64,000 nucleotides of DNA from Rhodomyrtus psidioides (taxonomy: Eukaryota; Streptophyta; Magnoliopsida; Myrtales; Myrtaceae): NCBI GenBank assembly GCA_021437785.1, contig JAILYB010000271.1:124001-188000 (forward strand), written 5' to 3'. Below, piece after piece: positions 35,698-48,756 of this stretch. Within the stretch, counting starts at the first letter, position 1, and each line of letters opens with the position of its first letter. Under the pieces are notes generated by a model. That model had not been told where the DNA came from, ran no database searches, and saw only the letters and a program-made list of their open reading frames with translations. The position numbers and the translations under genes are program-made.

Positions 35698-38266
35698 TGT
35701 GACGCTCTAGAAATTCGACTCTTGTAAGTGCCAAAATTCAATAAAAAGGAATTAAATTGAATTACAGTCGATAAAATATTTTGAACCCTCAAGACTGAAG
35801 AGACGAAAATTAGACGAACTCTGAAGTTTCGATTGTTTTAGATTAGGTTTCAAAATTCTTAGCAGTCGCGAATTAGGATTTCAGTTTTCTCGCCCAAGCC
35901 TAATCCCGACCGAGCCTAGCCTGCGAAAGTACCAAAATTTTATTTCAGTCTCGATTTGTCAAATGACCATTTTGCCCCTACCTTTATGCATATAAGACAA
36001 GAAAATTTAAGGCTAATATGAGACAAAAGCCTTAAAAGTCTTTGTGGACCCCTCTCTCTCTCTCTCTCTCTCTCTCTTCCCTATGTTCCTCCCTCCCATC
36101 AGCCGAATTCTCTCGCTCATCTCTTCCCTCTCTCTTCTTCTTCTTCTTCTCTTTTTCTTCTTCTTCTCTTTTTCTTCTTCTTCTTCGGTTCTGTGGACAG
36201 CCCCTCAATCGAACTCTATCCTCCTCCTTCATCGTTCGTTTGCGCCATCGCCACTTCACCGACCACCACCTCCTCCAGCCACGTCTCGCCGCCGCCACCG
36301 ACCTGATTCCGACCGTCGTCAGTCGCTGGACGGCCTCGTGGAAGCCACGGGAGCTCGGTCCCTTGTTTTTCTAGCACCTCTGATCCGAGTGCACTCAGCT
36401 CTCCTCTGATCGTTTTGGTCGCCACCAACGCCTCCCACCGCCTCACTGTCCTTCACCTGCCCCCTCACGACCACCTCGAACAAGTCTCGCCGTCGGACGA
36501 ACGCCAGAGCCGCCACGAGGGCCACATGAAACCGAGGTACCCTGTTTAGGGGTTCTCTGCAGTTCGGCTCTGTTTCTAGCCAAACCCAACGCCATCGCCA
36601 CTCACCTCCGCCTCCGATGACCTCCTAAGACCCTTCTCTAGTGACCCTAAGCTCGTGGAAGACCGTCGTCGCTGGTAGAGCTCGAGAGAAGTCCTGAAAC
36701 CCTCCCTTATTTTCCACTCGAACCTGCCCTATTTTGGGCCGAGCTCACTCAAGACCGTCATCGCCTCGCTGAAATTCCCATTGAGTATCTTTGTATGGCC
36801 TTGGGCCGAGCCCATTAACGTGTCTCTATGTGCATTCGGCCTTAATCAAAGATAATGAAATGAATTGATTGTCAAGTGTGAATTGTGTGGTCATATGAGG
36901 GACATATGACGTTTACTTGGCAAGCTCATGTTGTACTAATCGTACACATACCGTACTTGTCGTATGGAAGCACACAATTTGCCAGTAGCACGATAATTCA
37001 TGCCCCTTGCCAGTCGTACGGTCTTAAGAGATTATCGGATGACGGTCGCAACTTGTGATGGATCGAAGCTCCTTTTTAAGATATGCATACAGCCGTGTCA
37101 TGCTGGGTGCACTGGATACACCGCTTGTCGTAGCCGTCGCTGAGAGGAAAAAGTGACGTAGCCCGGTTCTGCCGGAAGAACGCTAGATCTCACTAATGTG
37201 ATGGATCGTGTTATTTGTGAAAGTCGATCAGGCCAGTCGCATGGGTCATCGTGAATAAATGGATTTGTGTGGTGTCATGTGCATACTTGAATTGTGGTGC
37301 CTTGATTGGATGATTATTATTGTGTGACTGTACTGTTTTGATTTATGTGATTATGCAGTGTAGTGGTTGTTGTGCTTAGAATATTCTGGGCGAATCAGTG
37401 TTCTAATCGAGCTTAGGCTTGATTCACTGAGATTTATTTCTCACCCCGTCGTGGGATAATAATTTCAGGTTTGAAGTAATGGAACGGCATGTGCGATTCG
37501 GTACCCCTACTCACCAGTCACATGATATCACGCCCCATCCGGTGCCAGGTACGGACCAGGTCTAGGAACGCCACTTCACGACTATCTAGGTTGATGAGGG
37601 GATGCCACATCTGGTGGAGCATCTCTTTAAGGCCTGGTATTTTCGTGACTGGGTTGATCTCTACAATCCGCTTCGTAGGTTTACGGGACCGCCTATTCAG
37701 GGGGTCGCTAATGCCCCCGCTTGGGATCCGATAGACATTGATACGCCTGGCGGGGAAATAGTAGATCCCAAACTCGGCATATAGCCCGAGCTCGAGCAGT
37801 CTATAGCACCTACTATACATTCTAGTCAGAGTTCCGTTGATGACCCCAACGACCCGGCCCCTCCGCTAGGCTATGACAATCACTAGCCTTCGTCATGGTC
37901 TTTTGGGGCCGCTGGGAGGATCTTTTATGGGAGTACCCTTTTGGAGTAGATGAGAGTTAAATTTACCCAACTTATGTATCTTTTTTAGAGTCTGAGAGGG
38001 CCGTCCCGAAGCCTGGGGCTGTATATGTTAGCTGGTAGCTATATAAGGTTAATGATCATCTATTCTCATCAGTATTATGCTTTTTCTTTGATTGTCTGGC
38101 TTTTCCTGCTTCTCTATCCCATGCTGATCTTATTTTTTGGAAGTTATGCATGTTCCGTATGCGCAGTATATTCTTAGGTTGATAGTTGTTGCTTGGGACA
38201 CTATCCTTCATGACCTAGTGGCGACTTGACAAGGGATGTCACCGGCTTGAGAGTCGAGGCGTGACA
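35698..38266 (+). repeat. 3' LTR of the Ty3 element
   Basis: Starts TGTGACGC and ends GCGTGACA, 2,569 bp. It follows the 5' LTR closely except for a deletion of about 0.7 kb around 36760, where the text jumps from 'caagaccgt' to 'cctcgctgaaat'. CT and TTC microsatellites lie at 36054-36076 and 36130-36185. Confidence 0.88.
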
Positions 38267-38287
38267 CCAACCACAAATCTCATCTCA

Positions 38288-38358
<71 letters not shown>

Positions 38359-41300
38359 CCGTTCACTCTCACTCTCCCTCTCTGCTCACTCTCCCCCTCA
38401 CTGTGTACACGAGAACACTAGCCGAGCTCATCCTCCTCTTCGCTGGTTTTTGTGCTACGACAGCCCGAACTACACCACCATCGCCTCACCACCTCGCTGC
38501 CGCTCCGTCGTCACCGTCCCAACCACCGAGAGCCACTCGACCATTGCAAAGCCATCCACGAGACGTGCTACCCTGTTTTGGGTTCAGTGAGCTACTCGTG
38601 CGACTCCGCTGCCCACAGCCACTCCAACCACCAGCTCATGCCTTCTTCGACCTCTAGCCTTCCTTGTCATTGTCGTTCCGGCCGCCTTTCGCCACCGAAT
38701 AGCCACGGAGAAGCTCGCGGGAACCCATCCCCTGTTTTCAGTTCCCTTAACCCGAGAGCTCTCTCTCATTCTCTGGCCTCGTCATGTCGCCGCCGACACC
38801 TCCCACCACCTCATCGACGTCCACTGGCCTCCTAACCACCGCCTCGAAGTCGACTTGCTGTAAATTGAGCATCGGAGCCGCCGCGAACAAGCCTAGGATC
38901 CTCAGTGCCCTGTTTCGATCCCGAACCAGTTTTACTACCTCTTGTCATCGTTTCGCCGTCTTTTGCCGCTCGCCGACGACCTTATTGACCACCTCCAACT
39001 CCCTTCCCAACCCGAGCAGCTCATGGAAGGCTTTCGTCGCCTGAGGAGCCGTGAAGACCCCCGGACTACTTCCCTTGTTTTCGGCCGAACGTCTCTTGTT
39101 TCGGCCCGAGCTACTGCTCGACGCCGTCGGCCGCTGTCGATCACCCTCCGTCGCCCGTCACCGGTCCCGACCGACTCCCTCCAACTAGTAAGTGAACCCT
39201 CTAACCTTTCCCGACCTCGCCTCTTCCCATAAGGCCGAGATCCACCCCAAAATAGCCCCCGAATACCCTATTTTGCTACTGACCGGTTACGTTTCAACCG
39301 CCGCTTGCCGGAGTTCCTGTCGCTGGCCACTTGTCCCAGCGACCTTGCCGGACCTTCCCATGGTGTCCTTGTGGTGTTGGGTCGAATCGCCGCACGATAA
39401 CCTTAGGTTCGCCAAGAACCGCCGTCATTGCCGTTCGTTGTCGCCGCCCGTGCCGTCGCCGTTGAGACCGCCCAAGCTAGCTAGATCGTGAGTTGACCCT
39501 AATCCTTGAACGCTAATTGCGCCTAGGATTAGTTGATTAGTTGGTTGATTTAGAAAGAAATCGGGTTTAGGATAAATGGCCACAATCGATTATGTTAGTC
39601 AAATTAGTTTAGGTTGTCTGTGGCTAATTGGTTGCTAAATTGAATTGATTGATTGATTAGGTAATGGATTACCCTTATTTGATCGCAAGCGAGCGATGGA
39701 TTAGTGCCGAGCGAACGATCGATGATTTCTAAATTGAATTGACTAATAAATTACCATTGCACGAAATTGAGCCTTATGTGGCCTAATGGGACTTGTTTTC
39801 TTGTAATTGAATTGATGATATGCATTGGGTCGTTTGTCTCGTTGGAATGGCTGATTGAGAACTTGTATGTTCATTGGTTGATAGCGTTCGCTTGGAGGTT
39901 AATTACCTCGTTTGTGATTGTGGTGACTAGTGGATAGTCTGCATATGTATATGAACAAGTGCGAAATCAAAAGACATAATTTAGTAAGAAAATGACCGTG
40001 GGCCGAGTCTTTGAGCACGTCTATGTAAGCATCCGGCCTAAATCAAAGAGATTAAAACTAATTAATTGCTGGGTGTACTGTATGGTCATATGAGGGATCG
40101 ATGATGGTTTTTTTTTTGCAAGTTCGTACTATATCAATCGTACGGAACCACACGACTTGCCAGAAGCACGACAATTCTGATACAGTGCCAGTTAGTATGA
40201 ATTCAAGGATTGTCGGATGCTGGTTAGCTTGTGAAGAATCGATGCTTTGTTTAGGAATGCATACTCGACGTGCCGTGCAACGGGCGCACTGAATACATCG
40301 CTTGTAGTAGCCGCTTCCGAGGGAAAAAGGAGTATAGCCTAGTTTGTCTGGATGAGTATGATACCATACTAATTGTGAGAATCGATCACGCCAATCGTGT
40401 GGATCCTTTCATCAATTTACGCCAAGGGTGTGGTTCATTATTAATAAATGGACTCGTGTGGTGTCCTATGCATGTTTGTGGATGCGATGCTGTGTTTGAG
40501 TGATTGACTGATATGACTGTTGAATCGAGTCAAGTATTGCATTATGTGTGGCTGAATGCTGGTAAGTATGCATGTAGATGATTATCATATCGTGGCTGTA
40601 CTTGAGTATTATATGTGGATATATGATTTTGTGATCCTTGTGCTTGGGATGTTCTAGAAGAATCAGTGTCCTAACCGAGCTTAGGCTTGATTCATTGAGA
40701 TTTATTTTCACCCCGTCGTGGGATAACATTTCATGTAGTAATGAAGCCTCGTGGACACTAAGGATTGGATGTTGGAGTAATCTTTTGAAGTAGATAAGAA
40801 GCTAGCCTTACCCGATCGAGTAACCTTTTAAGGTCTTAGTGAGCCGCCTCGAAGTATGGGGTTGTGCACGTATGCTAGTAGCTCAGTAGGGTTAAGACTC
40901 ATCTGCTTATGATTAATGTTGTAATTGTCTTTTGTGAATGCCTGTTGTGACTTTCTACTTCTCTATCCCATGTATGATTATGTTGTAAGGGAGTTAACAT
41001 GTTTCGCTTGCGCAAGTAAGAGATAGGTCGATAGTGTGCCTAGGACGCTATCCTCGTAACCTAGTGGCAATTTGGCAAGGGATGTCGCGGGTTCGAGAGT
41101 CGGAGCGTGACAACGGCCACTAGCGAGTGGTGGGCGAGGGCCACTGACCTCGAGGTCAGCCTCACTTGGGCCCTCGTCGGTGGTCGGTCGTTGGCCGTCA
41201 CCTGAGACCAGCCACCGTCAAGAAGAAAGAGGAAAAAGAAAGGAAAAAAATAACGAAAATGCCTTTGATCAGGCCTTCTTGGAAATAATGAGCGCATTTT

Positions 41301-41464
41301 AAGGTCTTATTTTAAAAAAAAATGAGGGTACTTTGAACCCTTATTCTGAATTTTTCCTTTTAACGAAAACATAACAAGGCTCATGGCTCGTGTTTTCTTG
41401 TCCCATGTGAGAGTTTACGCTTCTTCTAGCGTAACCAATAACTCAAAGTAACACCTTAAGTGTT

Positions 41465-41600
41465 TTGATGGGAAATGCATTAAAAAATTATTATTGTTTG
41501 AATATATGAGTATTAAACCACACCTTCTTCTAATAGCTTAAGCTTTTAGAGCAGTTGGCAAGTGGTCCCACCAAATCTTTCATGGTATCAGAACATAAAG
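41465..41600 (+). repeat. Old LTR remnant with primer-site-like end
   Basis: Contains 'tagcttaagcttttagag' followed by 'atggtatcagaac', the text usually seen at the 3' end of small plant LTRs next to a methionine-tRNA primer site. No second LTR or coding part was seen. 41118-41460 and 41600-42160 hold nothing recognisable beyond a GC-rich patch at 41113-41215. Confidence 0.4.
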
Positions 41601-42164
41601 TCCTGAGTTCAAAACTTTCAAGCCCCTATTTGCCTCCCCAATGAATTTGTCCCACTTAGTACTAGTCAAATGACCAGACTAAGCGTAAAGTTGGTATTTA
41701 TCAAGAACCAAGTTTCTCAAAAAGGTAAAGCCTAAAGTTGGTATTTATCAAGAAAAGTTCTAGGACAAAAAGGAAAATTATCCTCTAGGATTAGGCTAGA
41801 AATACGAAAAATTGCCTAGGAATCATCAGCAAAAATTCAAGAGCATACTAAGCATGGTGGAAATCGGAAAAACTTCTTCTACTGCACATAAATGTACCAG
41901 CGAAAAATGCCAAAAATGCTTCAGGACGTAGATTGCAGACTGATACACTCAATTAGGGGTGTGCCATGCATTTCTCTTCTTTTCAAATGATAGTAGATAT
42001 TGATTAGAGAGGACCACCATCAGCAATGAAATCGATCATACATAGTATTATTGTTTAGACCGAGACACAACCATAATTAATAATAAATATAATTTTATTA
42101 TACAAGGTCGGTCCAGTCATATATCCTTGGAACTGGAAAACGGATTGTTTGGACACCGATTCCA

Positions 42165-42860
42165 AGGGAAAAGTGTCAAAAAAGTCATAAACCTATTGCA
42201 TTAGTGCCAATTCAGACCAAAACCTGTATTGATGCCAATTGAGTCCCAAACCTTTTGTTGATGCCAATTGAGTCCTAAATCTTTTGCATTGGTGCCAATT
42301 GAGTCTCAAACCTTTTATTGGTGCCAATTGAATTATAAACCTTTTTGGATTGATGCTAATTAAGTCCTAAACATTTTGCATTGTACCAATTGAGTCAATT
42401 CGGTTAATTTTGATCGAAAATCACTGACGTAGACGTCGGTTGTTTTACGTGAAAAGGCCGACACTAGGTGGATATTTTTTAAATATTATTTAATATTTTC
42501 AAATATTTTAAATAATTTTTTTAAAAAATTATTAGGCATTCTTAAAAATAATTGAAATAATATTTAAAAAGTCCACATCAATGCTAACCATGTCTTGTAG
42601 GATAATCAATGTCCACATTAGTGATTTCGGATCAAAATTGATTGGATTGACTCAATTTGTACAAATGCAAAAAGTTTTAGGAATAAATTAACACCGATAC
42701 AAAAAGTTTAGTATTCAATTGGCTTCGATAAATTTTTAGAACTTAACTGGTACAAACATAAAATGTTTAAGACTGAATTGTCACAAAAAATAGGTTTAGG
42801 ACTAAATTGGCACAAATACAATAGGTTTAGGATTTTTTGGACACATTTCCCCTCGTTTTA
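42165..42860. repeat. Foldback repeat of the 'attggtgccaattgagt' family
   Basis: The left arm has five or six repeats like 'gatgccaattgagtcctaa'. The right arm carries the reverse complements ('ttaggactaaattggcac'). The centre (42410-42660) is AT-rich with two 'gtcggtt' and 'ttgattgg' blocks. A partial relative lies at 43540-43650. Confidence 0.6.
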
Positions 42861-44660
42861 ATTTTAAGAACAGAGAACCGGACCCCTGGTGCGGTCCGAT
42901 TCGAACGGTTCCTGATTCGATCAATCCAACTTGCTCATCGCTAATCGACACTAACATGGATAAATTTAAAAAAAATTGCAATCTTTTCTTTTTATTATCC
43001 TCACCCTATGTAGCACTGATATCAACATGTGACCCGCGACACGATACTCCGACAAGTCATTTATTAAAAAATTAAAAATTCAAATATACACACACACATG
43101 ATAATATTAGCAATTAGTTTGTTTCTTCTTCTATTATGGATTTTTGATTAAGTTTTTTTTTTGTCTGGGTATATTAATTTTGGGATAGCTGGATATATGA
43201 CTTTAGTGTGTGTGTGTGTGTGTAAGTGTGTATTTTGACCACTAATTTATTGAAAATGCTTAAAATTGACCATGTGCATGTCGAAATGGCAAGTTGAGAT
43301 ATTGGACTCGCATGTCACTAGCGTGTCAGGAGCATGACCACGTGACGATCACATATCAGAGAGTGTCAGACACGACATAATACGACAGGATACAGAGGCC
43401 TCTGGAGAGTGTCGGTGCTTCTCAGCCCTTGCCAGATCAAGCGAAGGCAACCTCGCGCAGCCAAAATGAAAAATAAAATAAAATAATTCCCAAAAATATG
43501 AAAAATTTGTAAAATTTATCTATGTCAATGCCGGTCATGCCATCTAGGACAGGCGGTATTATGTCAGCGATTTTTCGGCCAATTGCCCAAATGAGTTGAA
43601 TTGACATGAATATAAAAGGTTTAGGATTTTTTTTGGCACTTTCCCTGTGTTTTGATACTCAGTATCTATTAATAAAATATGTGATCAAGAATAATATCAG
43701 AGTATCTTCATGAAATTATTATCAAGAGTTTTGAAAAACTATGATGTTACACATACTTCTCACTCTCTTTTCCCATAATGAGGGGCATATCATAACATTT
43801 TCATGTTGCATTTGATTGTGTAGACATTTTTCCTAGATAGGATAATGTTTGAATAGGATAAGAATATGATAGGATTTTAAATATCTCATCTAATGTTTGT
43901 TTATGTCTGGACATAGCATGAATTTAAATAAAAATTATCTAAATTAATGTTTGATTTATAGGATTAAAATTAAAATTAAACCATGGAAGTCGCAAAAATT
44001 ACTCATCCTACAATCCCCATCCATGTCGGCCACCCCTTCTTTTCCACGGCTTGGAGGACACCGACGAGGACGCCCTCTCCTTTTGTAACATCTCTTTTGC
44101 CGCTCTCGATCAATCCGTTTGTGTAGCAGCCTGAAAACCAACTCCCTCAAGTTAGTATCATTTTGACTGTAATACTAGAGTACTACCAAAGTGGATTGTA
44201 ATTTGAGGCAGATACGCCCTTCTTAATAAATGATCTTTGTGGAACATATTATCATATAGTGTTATGAAAACCTTATTTAGTAATGTGGAAAGTTCATTTC
44301 CCTACAAAGAGGACATTTTGGATATATTGCGAAAGATATTTGCAATAAGTTATACAAGATGTAGGCGACTAGAAAAACGTGCGACATCACATTTTTATCG
44401 GAAGATTAATTTACTAATAATTTAACTTTAGAGATTTCGTATGCATTGAGTTTAGGCCAGTGGCTATGGATTTCAATTGCGCCTAATGCGACACCAAACT
44501 TCTCAAACCTAAGGATGAATTATTTTCCTTGAAATTCAGCTCTAAGATCGCACCCACGTTGAATTGGTGACTCATTAATACGCGCCGACTATGTGTGACA
44601 TGACCAAGGCTCAAAGGAGGATAATGTCACATGAAATTGACTAAGGATGGGCAACAAATT
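42861..44660. other. Intergenic, no gene seen
   Basis: Contains a short CCGG/GGTTCC-rich patch at 42880-42930 resembling hAT subterminal sequence, a TG microsatellite at 43204-43222, and long AT-rich stretches. The open frames at 43956-44150 and 44237-44425 show no protein motif. Confidence 0.45.
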
Positions 44661-44674
44661 GGAAGTAGCCGTGC

Positions 44675-44676
<2 letters not shown>

Positions 44677-44741
<65 letters not shown>

Positions 44742-44782
44742 GAGAGAGTAAGTGTGTGGTTGTGTGTGTGTGTGTGTGTGTG
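44677..44782. repeat. (AG)n and (TG)n microsatellites
   Basis: About 31 AG units at 44677-44738, then a TG run at 44760-44782. The frame at 44641-44823 is an artefact of these. Confidence 0.95.
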
Positions 44783-44860
44783 GCCGTATGTTTCAACAAA
44801 AGAGAAGGGATGACACTTGGCACATAGCTTCTCTAAGTCAACAAGGATGTGATCATTAGG

Positions 44861-45029
44861 CTCATGGGGAAAGAGAACTCATCATTCCCCTCCCTTCTTC
44901 GTGAATTCCTCCCGGCGAGCAAGAGGGAGGAAAAGATGAAGGATTGTGCCGTCGACGACGGCCAGCTTCTCGTCCTCGCCGAGGATCCAACCACCGCGCT
45001 ATCTCATCATCATCATCATCGAACGAGGT
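44861..45029 (+). other. Possible orphan first exon of an unknown gene
   Basis: ATG near 44861 opens MGKENSSFPSLLREFLP and runs through a balanced-composition stretch ending HHHHHRTR, followed at about 45030 by a good 5' splice site (AGGTGAGT). I do not recognise the protein, and no matching downstream exon was found before the copia element at 45704. It could be the remains of a gene cut by transposon insertion, or chance. Confidence 0.25.
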
Positions 45030-45077
45030 GAGTAGAACCTTCCTCTCTCACCCTTTCTCGCTCCACTATACGAAAGT

Positions 45078-45080
<3 letters not shown>

Positions 45081-45129
<49 letters not shown>
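45081..45129. repeat. (GT)n microsatellite, about 24 units
   Basis: A perfect GT run just past the possible exon. 45130-45700 has no recognisable gene. Confidence 0.95.
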
Positions 45130-45130
<1 letters not shown>

Positions 45131-45922
45131 AGGGGGGTTTCAAATTGATGGGAATGGTTGCAGATTAGTTGAGCAAGACGCATATGATTTGGTTGTCGTG
45201 GGTGTGATTGGTATCCTCGGATGGTGTACTGATGTACTAGTAGATGGAGACGGCGAGAATAAGTCGTGAGAGGCAGATACCTGGATGTATTGGTCTCGGC
45301 TTGAGCATAAAAAAAAAGTGTAGTTGGTATTTGGCAATCGTAGTAGAACCACCGAGATCAGCGAGCTATCAAATGTGGTCATTGACCTATGGCGTCGAGG
45401 AGGTGGTTAGTCGAATTGTGCTTCCCTACGTGTAGTAAGGTTCTAGGCGTCGAACCATTTGATTGTAGTTCTATATATCATAATGCGCAAGTTTGTCAAG
45501 GGTGAGGGTTTTGCCGCCAATATGGCGTGGATTTGTAGTTGTCTTATAAGCAGGGGTTCGTCCATGTACTTAGGGCAATGAAATATGCCACTCGGCTATA
45601 TGTGAAATAAGGACATGCATATTTACTTGTGTTACCAATGTTGCCTTGAGTCGAATGATATACCGCTCCTGGATGTAAGATTGTGAATTATCCTAGTTAG
45701 GTTTGTTGCCCGGAACAAGAGATCGGTCAAATAAATAGACAGAACAAGAAAGTAAATCGAACACCAGATGTACATAGTTCGGTCGTAGATACCTACATCT
45801 ACGGGGAGAGCAGCAACGTATTTCACTAGAAATCAAGCGATACACAGAGATTACAGATCACTCGAGTTACACAAAATACTCTCAGTGTTTCACAAGCCCC
45901 AATTACATCCAAGAACGCACAA

Positions 45923-47313
45923 TCATCCATGATACTGTCAGTTCGCACATGCTTGATCAACTTACCAGTCTCCGTTTCAATCGAAGCTCTCATCCGCGTA
46001 TTCCTGACAACAGCATCAAACTTGTGCATATGCACAATCACCTAGGCTTTCCTCGAGCAACCGTTAGACTCTCGAACCTATGTCAACATCTCAAGAGCTA
46101 AACTTATCAATGTCTCACATTGAAGTTCATACAGACCACCATGCTTGATTCCTTTCATTAGCATCAAGGCACCTCGAACAATCTTCAGAACTCCACATCG
46201 TGAAGAATACCTACATCCAGCTGAATCTAGAGTACCTAAGGAAATTAAGTTCTTTTTCAATTCTGTAACATGTCTTACTCCAGTCAATGTCCTCACAATA
46301 CCATCGTGCATTCTGATTTTAACATCACCAATGCCCACAACATCGCATTCAGCGTTGTTTCCCAACTGCGCTTTACTACTATCTGTGCATTGATAAGTAG
46401 CAAACCAGTTTCTGTTTGGTGTAGCATAAAAAGAACAACCAGAATCCATAATCCATCCATCAAATGACGAATCCTTAGAAACGGACAAGACTCTATCGAC
46501 ACTATCAGAATTTTTAGGTATAGCTGCAATATCATCCGCAGATTCAACTCTAATTCCCTTACCCATTTCGTTTTTCAGCTTAAAGCAATTTCTTTGAATA
46601 TGCCCCCTCCTACCACAATTCCAACAGACAGCACCTCCAGTCCTAAACTGACTGCGTCTATCCGAGTTCATACTACTTCTACCAACACGAGTACTAGCTC
46701 TTCCTCTATTTTCACTTACTAAAGTAGTAGAAATAAATTCGCCAAATTCTCTTATACGGATATCCTCACTCAGAATTAAATCTTGAATCCCATCAAAAGT
46801 TAAACTTGTTGATCCAGAGGAATTGCTAATAGCAATAACAGTAGTATTCTAACTATCAAGCAATGAGGATAATAGAATCAAGGTACATACCTCATCTTCA
46901 AAGTCGATATCAACTGAACTCAATTGACTAACGATCACATTGAATTCATTGATATGATTAGTAACTGACGCACATTCGCTCATCTTCAAATTAAGCATAC
47001 GTCGCATAAGATAGACCTTGTTGATCGCAGAGGGCTTCTCGTACATGTCCGACAGGGCTTTCATCAAACCCGTAGTGGACTTCTCCTTGACGATATTAAA
47101 CGCGACGTTACGAGTCAGCGTTAGTCGAATAACACTCATCGATCGTATATCTAGCAATTCTCAGTCAGCTTGCTTCATCGTATCTGGCTTCTCCCCAGAC
47201 AATAGTGCATGCAGTTTCATCTGATACAAATAATTTTCAATCTGCATCTTCCAGAAATCAAAGTCTTTCCCATCAAATTTGTCGATTTTTACTTTAGCTT
47301 CTTCTGTCACCAT
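45923..47313 (-). pseudogene. copia gag-protease and integrase scrap
   Basis: The minus-strand start near 47313 reads MVTEEAKVKIDKFDG, followed by the gag body (DFWKMQIENYLYQ, then VTNHINEFN), one in-frame stop near 46850, the CCHC knuckle CWNCGRRGHIQRNC and the protease motif WIMDSGCSFYAT. Gag-protease sequence ends near 46080. It is followed directly by a short integrase-like stretch (SIETETGKLIKHVRTDS, 45940-46000) that runs into the LTR remnant. This copy cannot transpose on its own. Confidence 0.85.
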
Positions 47314-47354
47314 CGATTTGCTTCAATTCAAGCAAGCCTAGCTCTGATACCAAT

Positions 47355-48231
47355 TGTTGCGCGGAACAAGCGATCGATCAAATAAATAGATAGAACAAGA
47401 AAGTAAATCGAACACCAGATGTACGTAGTTCGATCGTAGAGACCTACGTCCACGGGAAGAGCAGCAACGAATTCCACTATAGATCAAGCGATACACAGAG
47501 ATTACAGATCACTCGAGTTACACAAAGCACTCTCATTGTTTCCCAAGCCCTAATTATATCTAAGAACGCACATAGTGTTTAGCCCCCAATTCCTAGCGAA
47601 ATAATCTCTCAATCTCGTAAAGGAATTAAAACACAAATCTAACATCAAGATTTAATCTGCTTTGACACTCGAATTCTTGATGTAATTTCGCGAACAAAAT
47701 CAAGATAAACCCTTGCCAAGCACTCGACGTTAAACTGGTGCTTCCTGACGTCTTTTCGTCAATATGGCACAACAAGCACTCAATAATTATGTGGCGCTTC
47801 AAGACCCTATATATGGCGTCTTCTCATGAGAATAAAGCAACCCATAAGAATATATATATGAGTCCACGTTTCCTTTTTTTTCAACATCTAAAAAACCCAC
47901 AAGAATATTGCATCCAAATGGGTCTCACGCACTTTTGGAGAACAAACCGAATCCTAGAGGACTCGGTCAACAAAGTCTAAAAACATGGACTTTCCTCTTC
48001 TGCTGCACGTGGATTTCTTTTTTTATTTATTACGTTTCCTTCTATTGGCTGGCGCATGTGGACAGAATCAAGTGCATATCAAAGTCCATCTTCAACTTTC
48101 CTATTTCAGTAGCCAAATCCTCCGACACAAGTCCAGATTATATTTTGTTGGATTTCGGAAGTCGGTAAAATATTCAATTCGGAATATTTATTATTTCGCT
48201 TCGGGCTCAAATTCGAGACACAATTTTAACA
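47355..48231 (-). repeat. 5' LTR of the copia element, 877 bp
   Basis: On the minus strand it begins TGTTAAAATTG and ends CGCAACA; the region near 47355-47575 matches 45704-45922. 48237-48756 to its right holds no recognisable gene; the short frames there lack motifs. Confidence 0.8.
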
Positions 48232-48756
48232 AGATTGAATAGATTGAGAGTCATATGTACCGACCATTAGCTAACTTAACATGTTTGGGTTTAACATTCG
48301 ATATGGGTGCTAAATATGTTCTGCATTTACAGGACATATCATGATCAACATATGAAGAGGAGGAGGAGGAGGGCCACAGAAATGAGATCAATTTCCTCGA
48401 GGGAGATGAGATGCCTTGGTAGGTGGCACCAAGTGGTCCGCGTGGTAATAACGCCAACTCTCGAAGTGAGGAGCTCATGGCGGGGAGTTACCATGAGGAT
48501 CGATGGCTTAGCCGAGAAAAATATTAGCAATACGATTCGAGAATTGACTCAAGAATGGTGATAGTAAGTGGTGTAGTGGTGTGTAAACTGAACTGGACCA
48601 CACGGGTTGGTCCGATCCTTGAGGGGAATGATCCAGTCCCCAGTCCCAATAAATGGAACCGGTGACCGAGTATGCTCCTTACTGACCACTTTGGTGGAAC
48701 CTGTAAGTGAGAAGTTTTTGGAATCTCTAAGGTTGAGCTTCAAGAGAAAGTCTTAT

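Larger units (their letters stand above)
23476..38266 (+). mobile_element. Full-length chromovirus-type Ty3 retrotransposon (Tekay/Del-like), degenerate
   Basis: Flanked by the 5-bp target duplication CCAAC (23471-23475 and 38267-38271). The 5' LTR runs 23476-30160 but contains a later insertion (26604-30019); the 3' LTR is 35698-38266. The interior has a methionine-tRNA primer site, gag with a CCHC knuckle, protease, RT, RNase H, integrase and a C-terminal chromodomain, then a purine tract. All parts are on the plus strand, with many stop codons. The 3' LTR lacks about 0.7 kb present in the 5' LTR (deletion point near 36760). Assignment to the Tekay/Del clade rests on the chromodomain and domain order. 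Confidence 0.92.
23099..41112 (+). mobile_element. Outer solo LTR (Ty3 chromovirus family), split by a nested element
   Basis: The two parts 23099-23475 and 38272-41112 together make one LTR of about 3.2 kb, similar in sequence and length to the 5' LTR of the element nested inside it. The 5-bp target duplication ACGGC flanks the whole structure (23094-23098 and 41113-41117). It starts AGTGACGCC (a changed TG) and ends GCGTGACA. No internal region of its own is present, so it is a solo LTR left by recombination. It contains a (CT) microsatellite of about 32 units at 38291-38355. Confidence 0.85.
45704..48231 (-). mobile_element. Ty1/copia element with internal deletion
   Basis: The 5' LTR lies at 47355-48231 (minus strand, ending GCAACA) and only the last 219 bases of the 3' LTR survive at 45704-45922. 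The flanks AGGTT (45699-45703) and AGATT (48232-48236) are a probable target duplication with one change. The methionine-tRNA primer site lies at 47341-47353 (minus strand TTGGTATCAGAGC). The interior holds gag, protease and a scrap of integrase; RT, RNase H and the rest of the 3' LTR are missing in one deletion. Confidence 0.85.

Noticed and set aside
38261..39491. Open frames of 60 to 127 codons in all frames
   Set aside because: They lie in the outer solo LTR and its CT microsatellite, with no conserved protein between LTR copies.
44641..44823. 60-codon minus-strand frame with Ser-Leu and Thr-His repeats
   Set aside because: Pure microsatellite translation.
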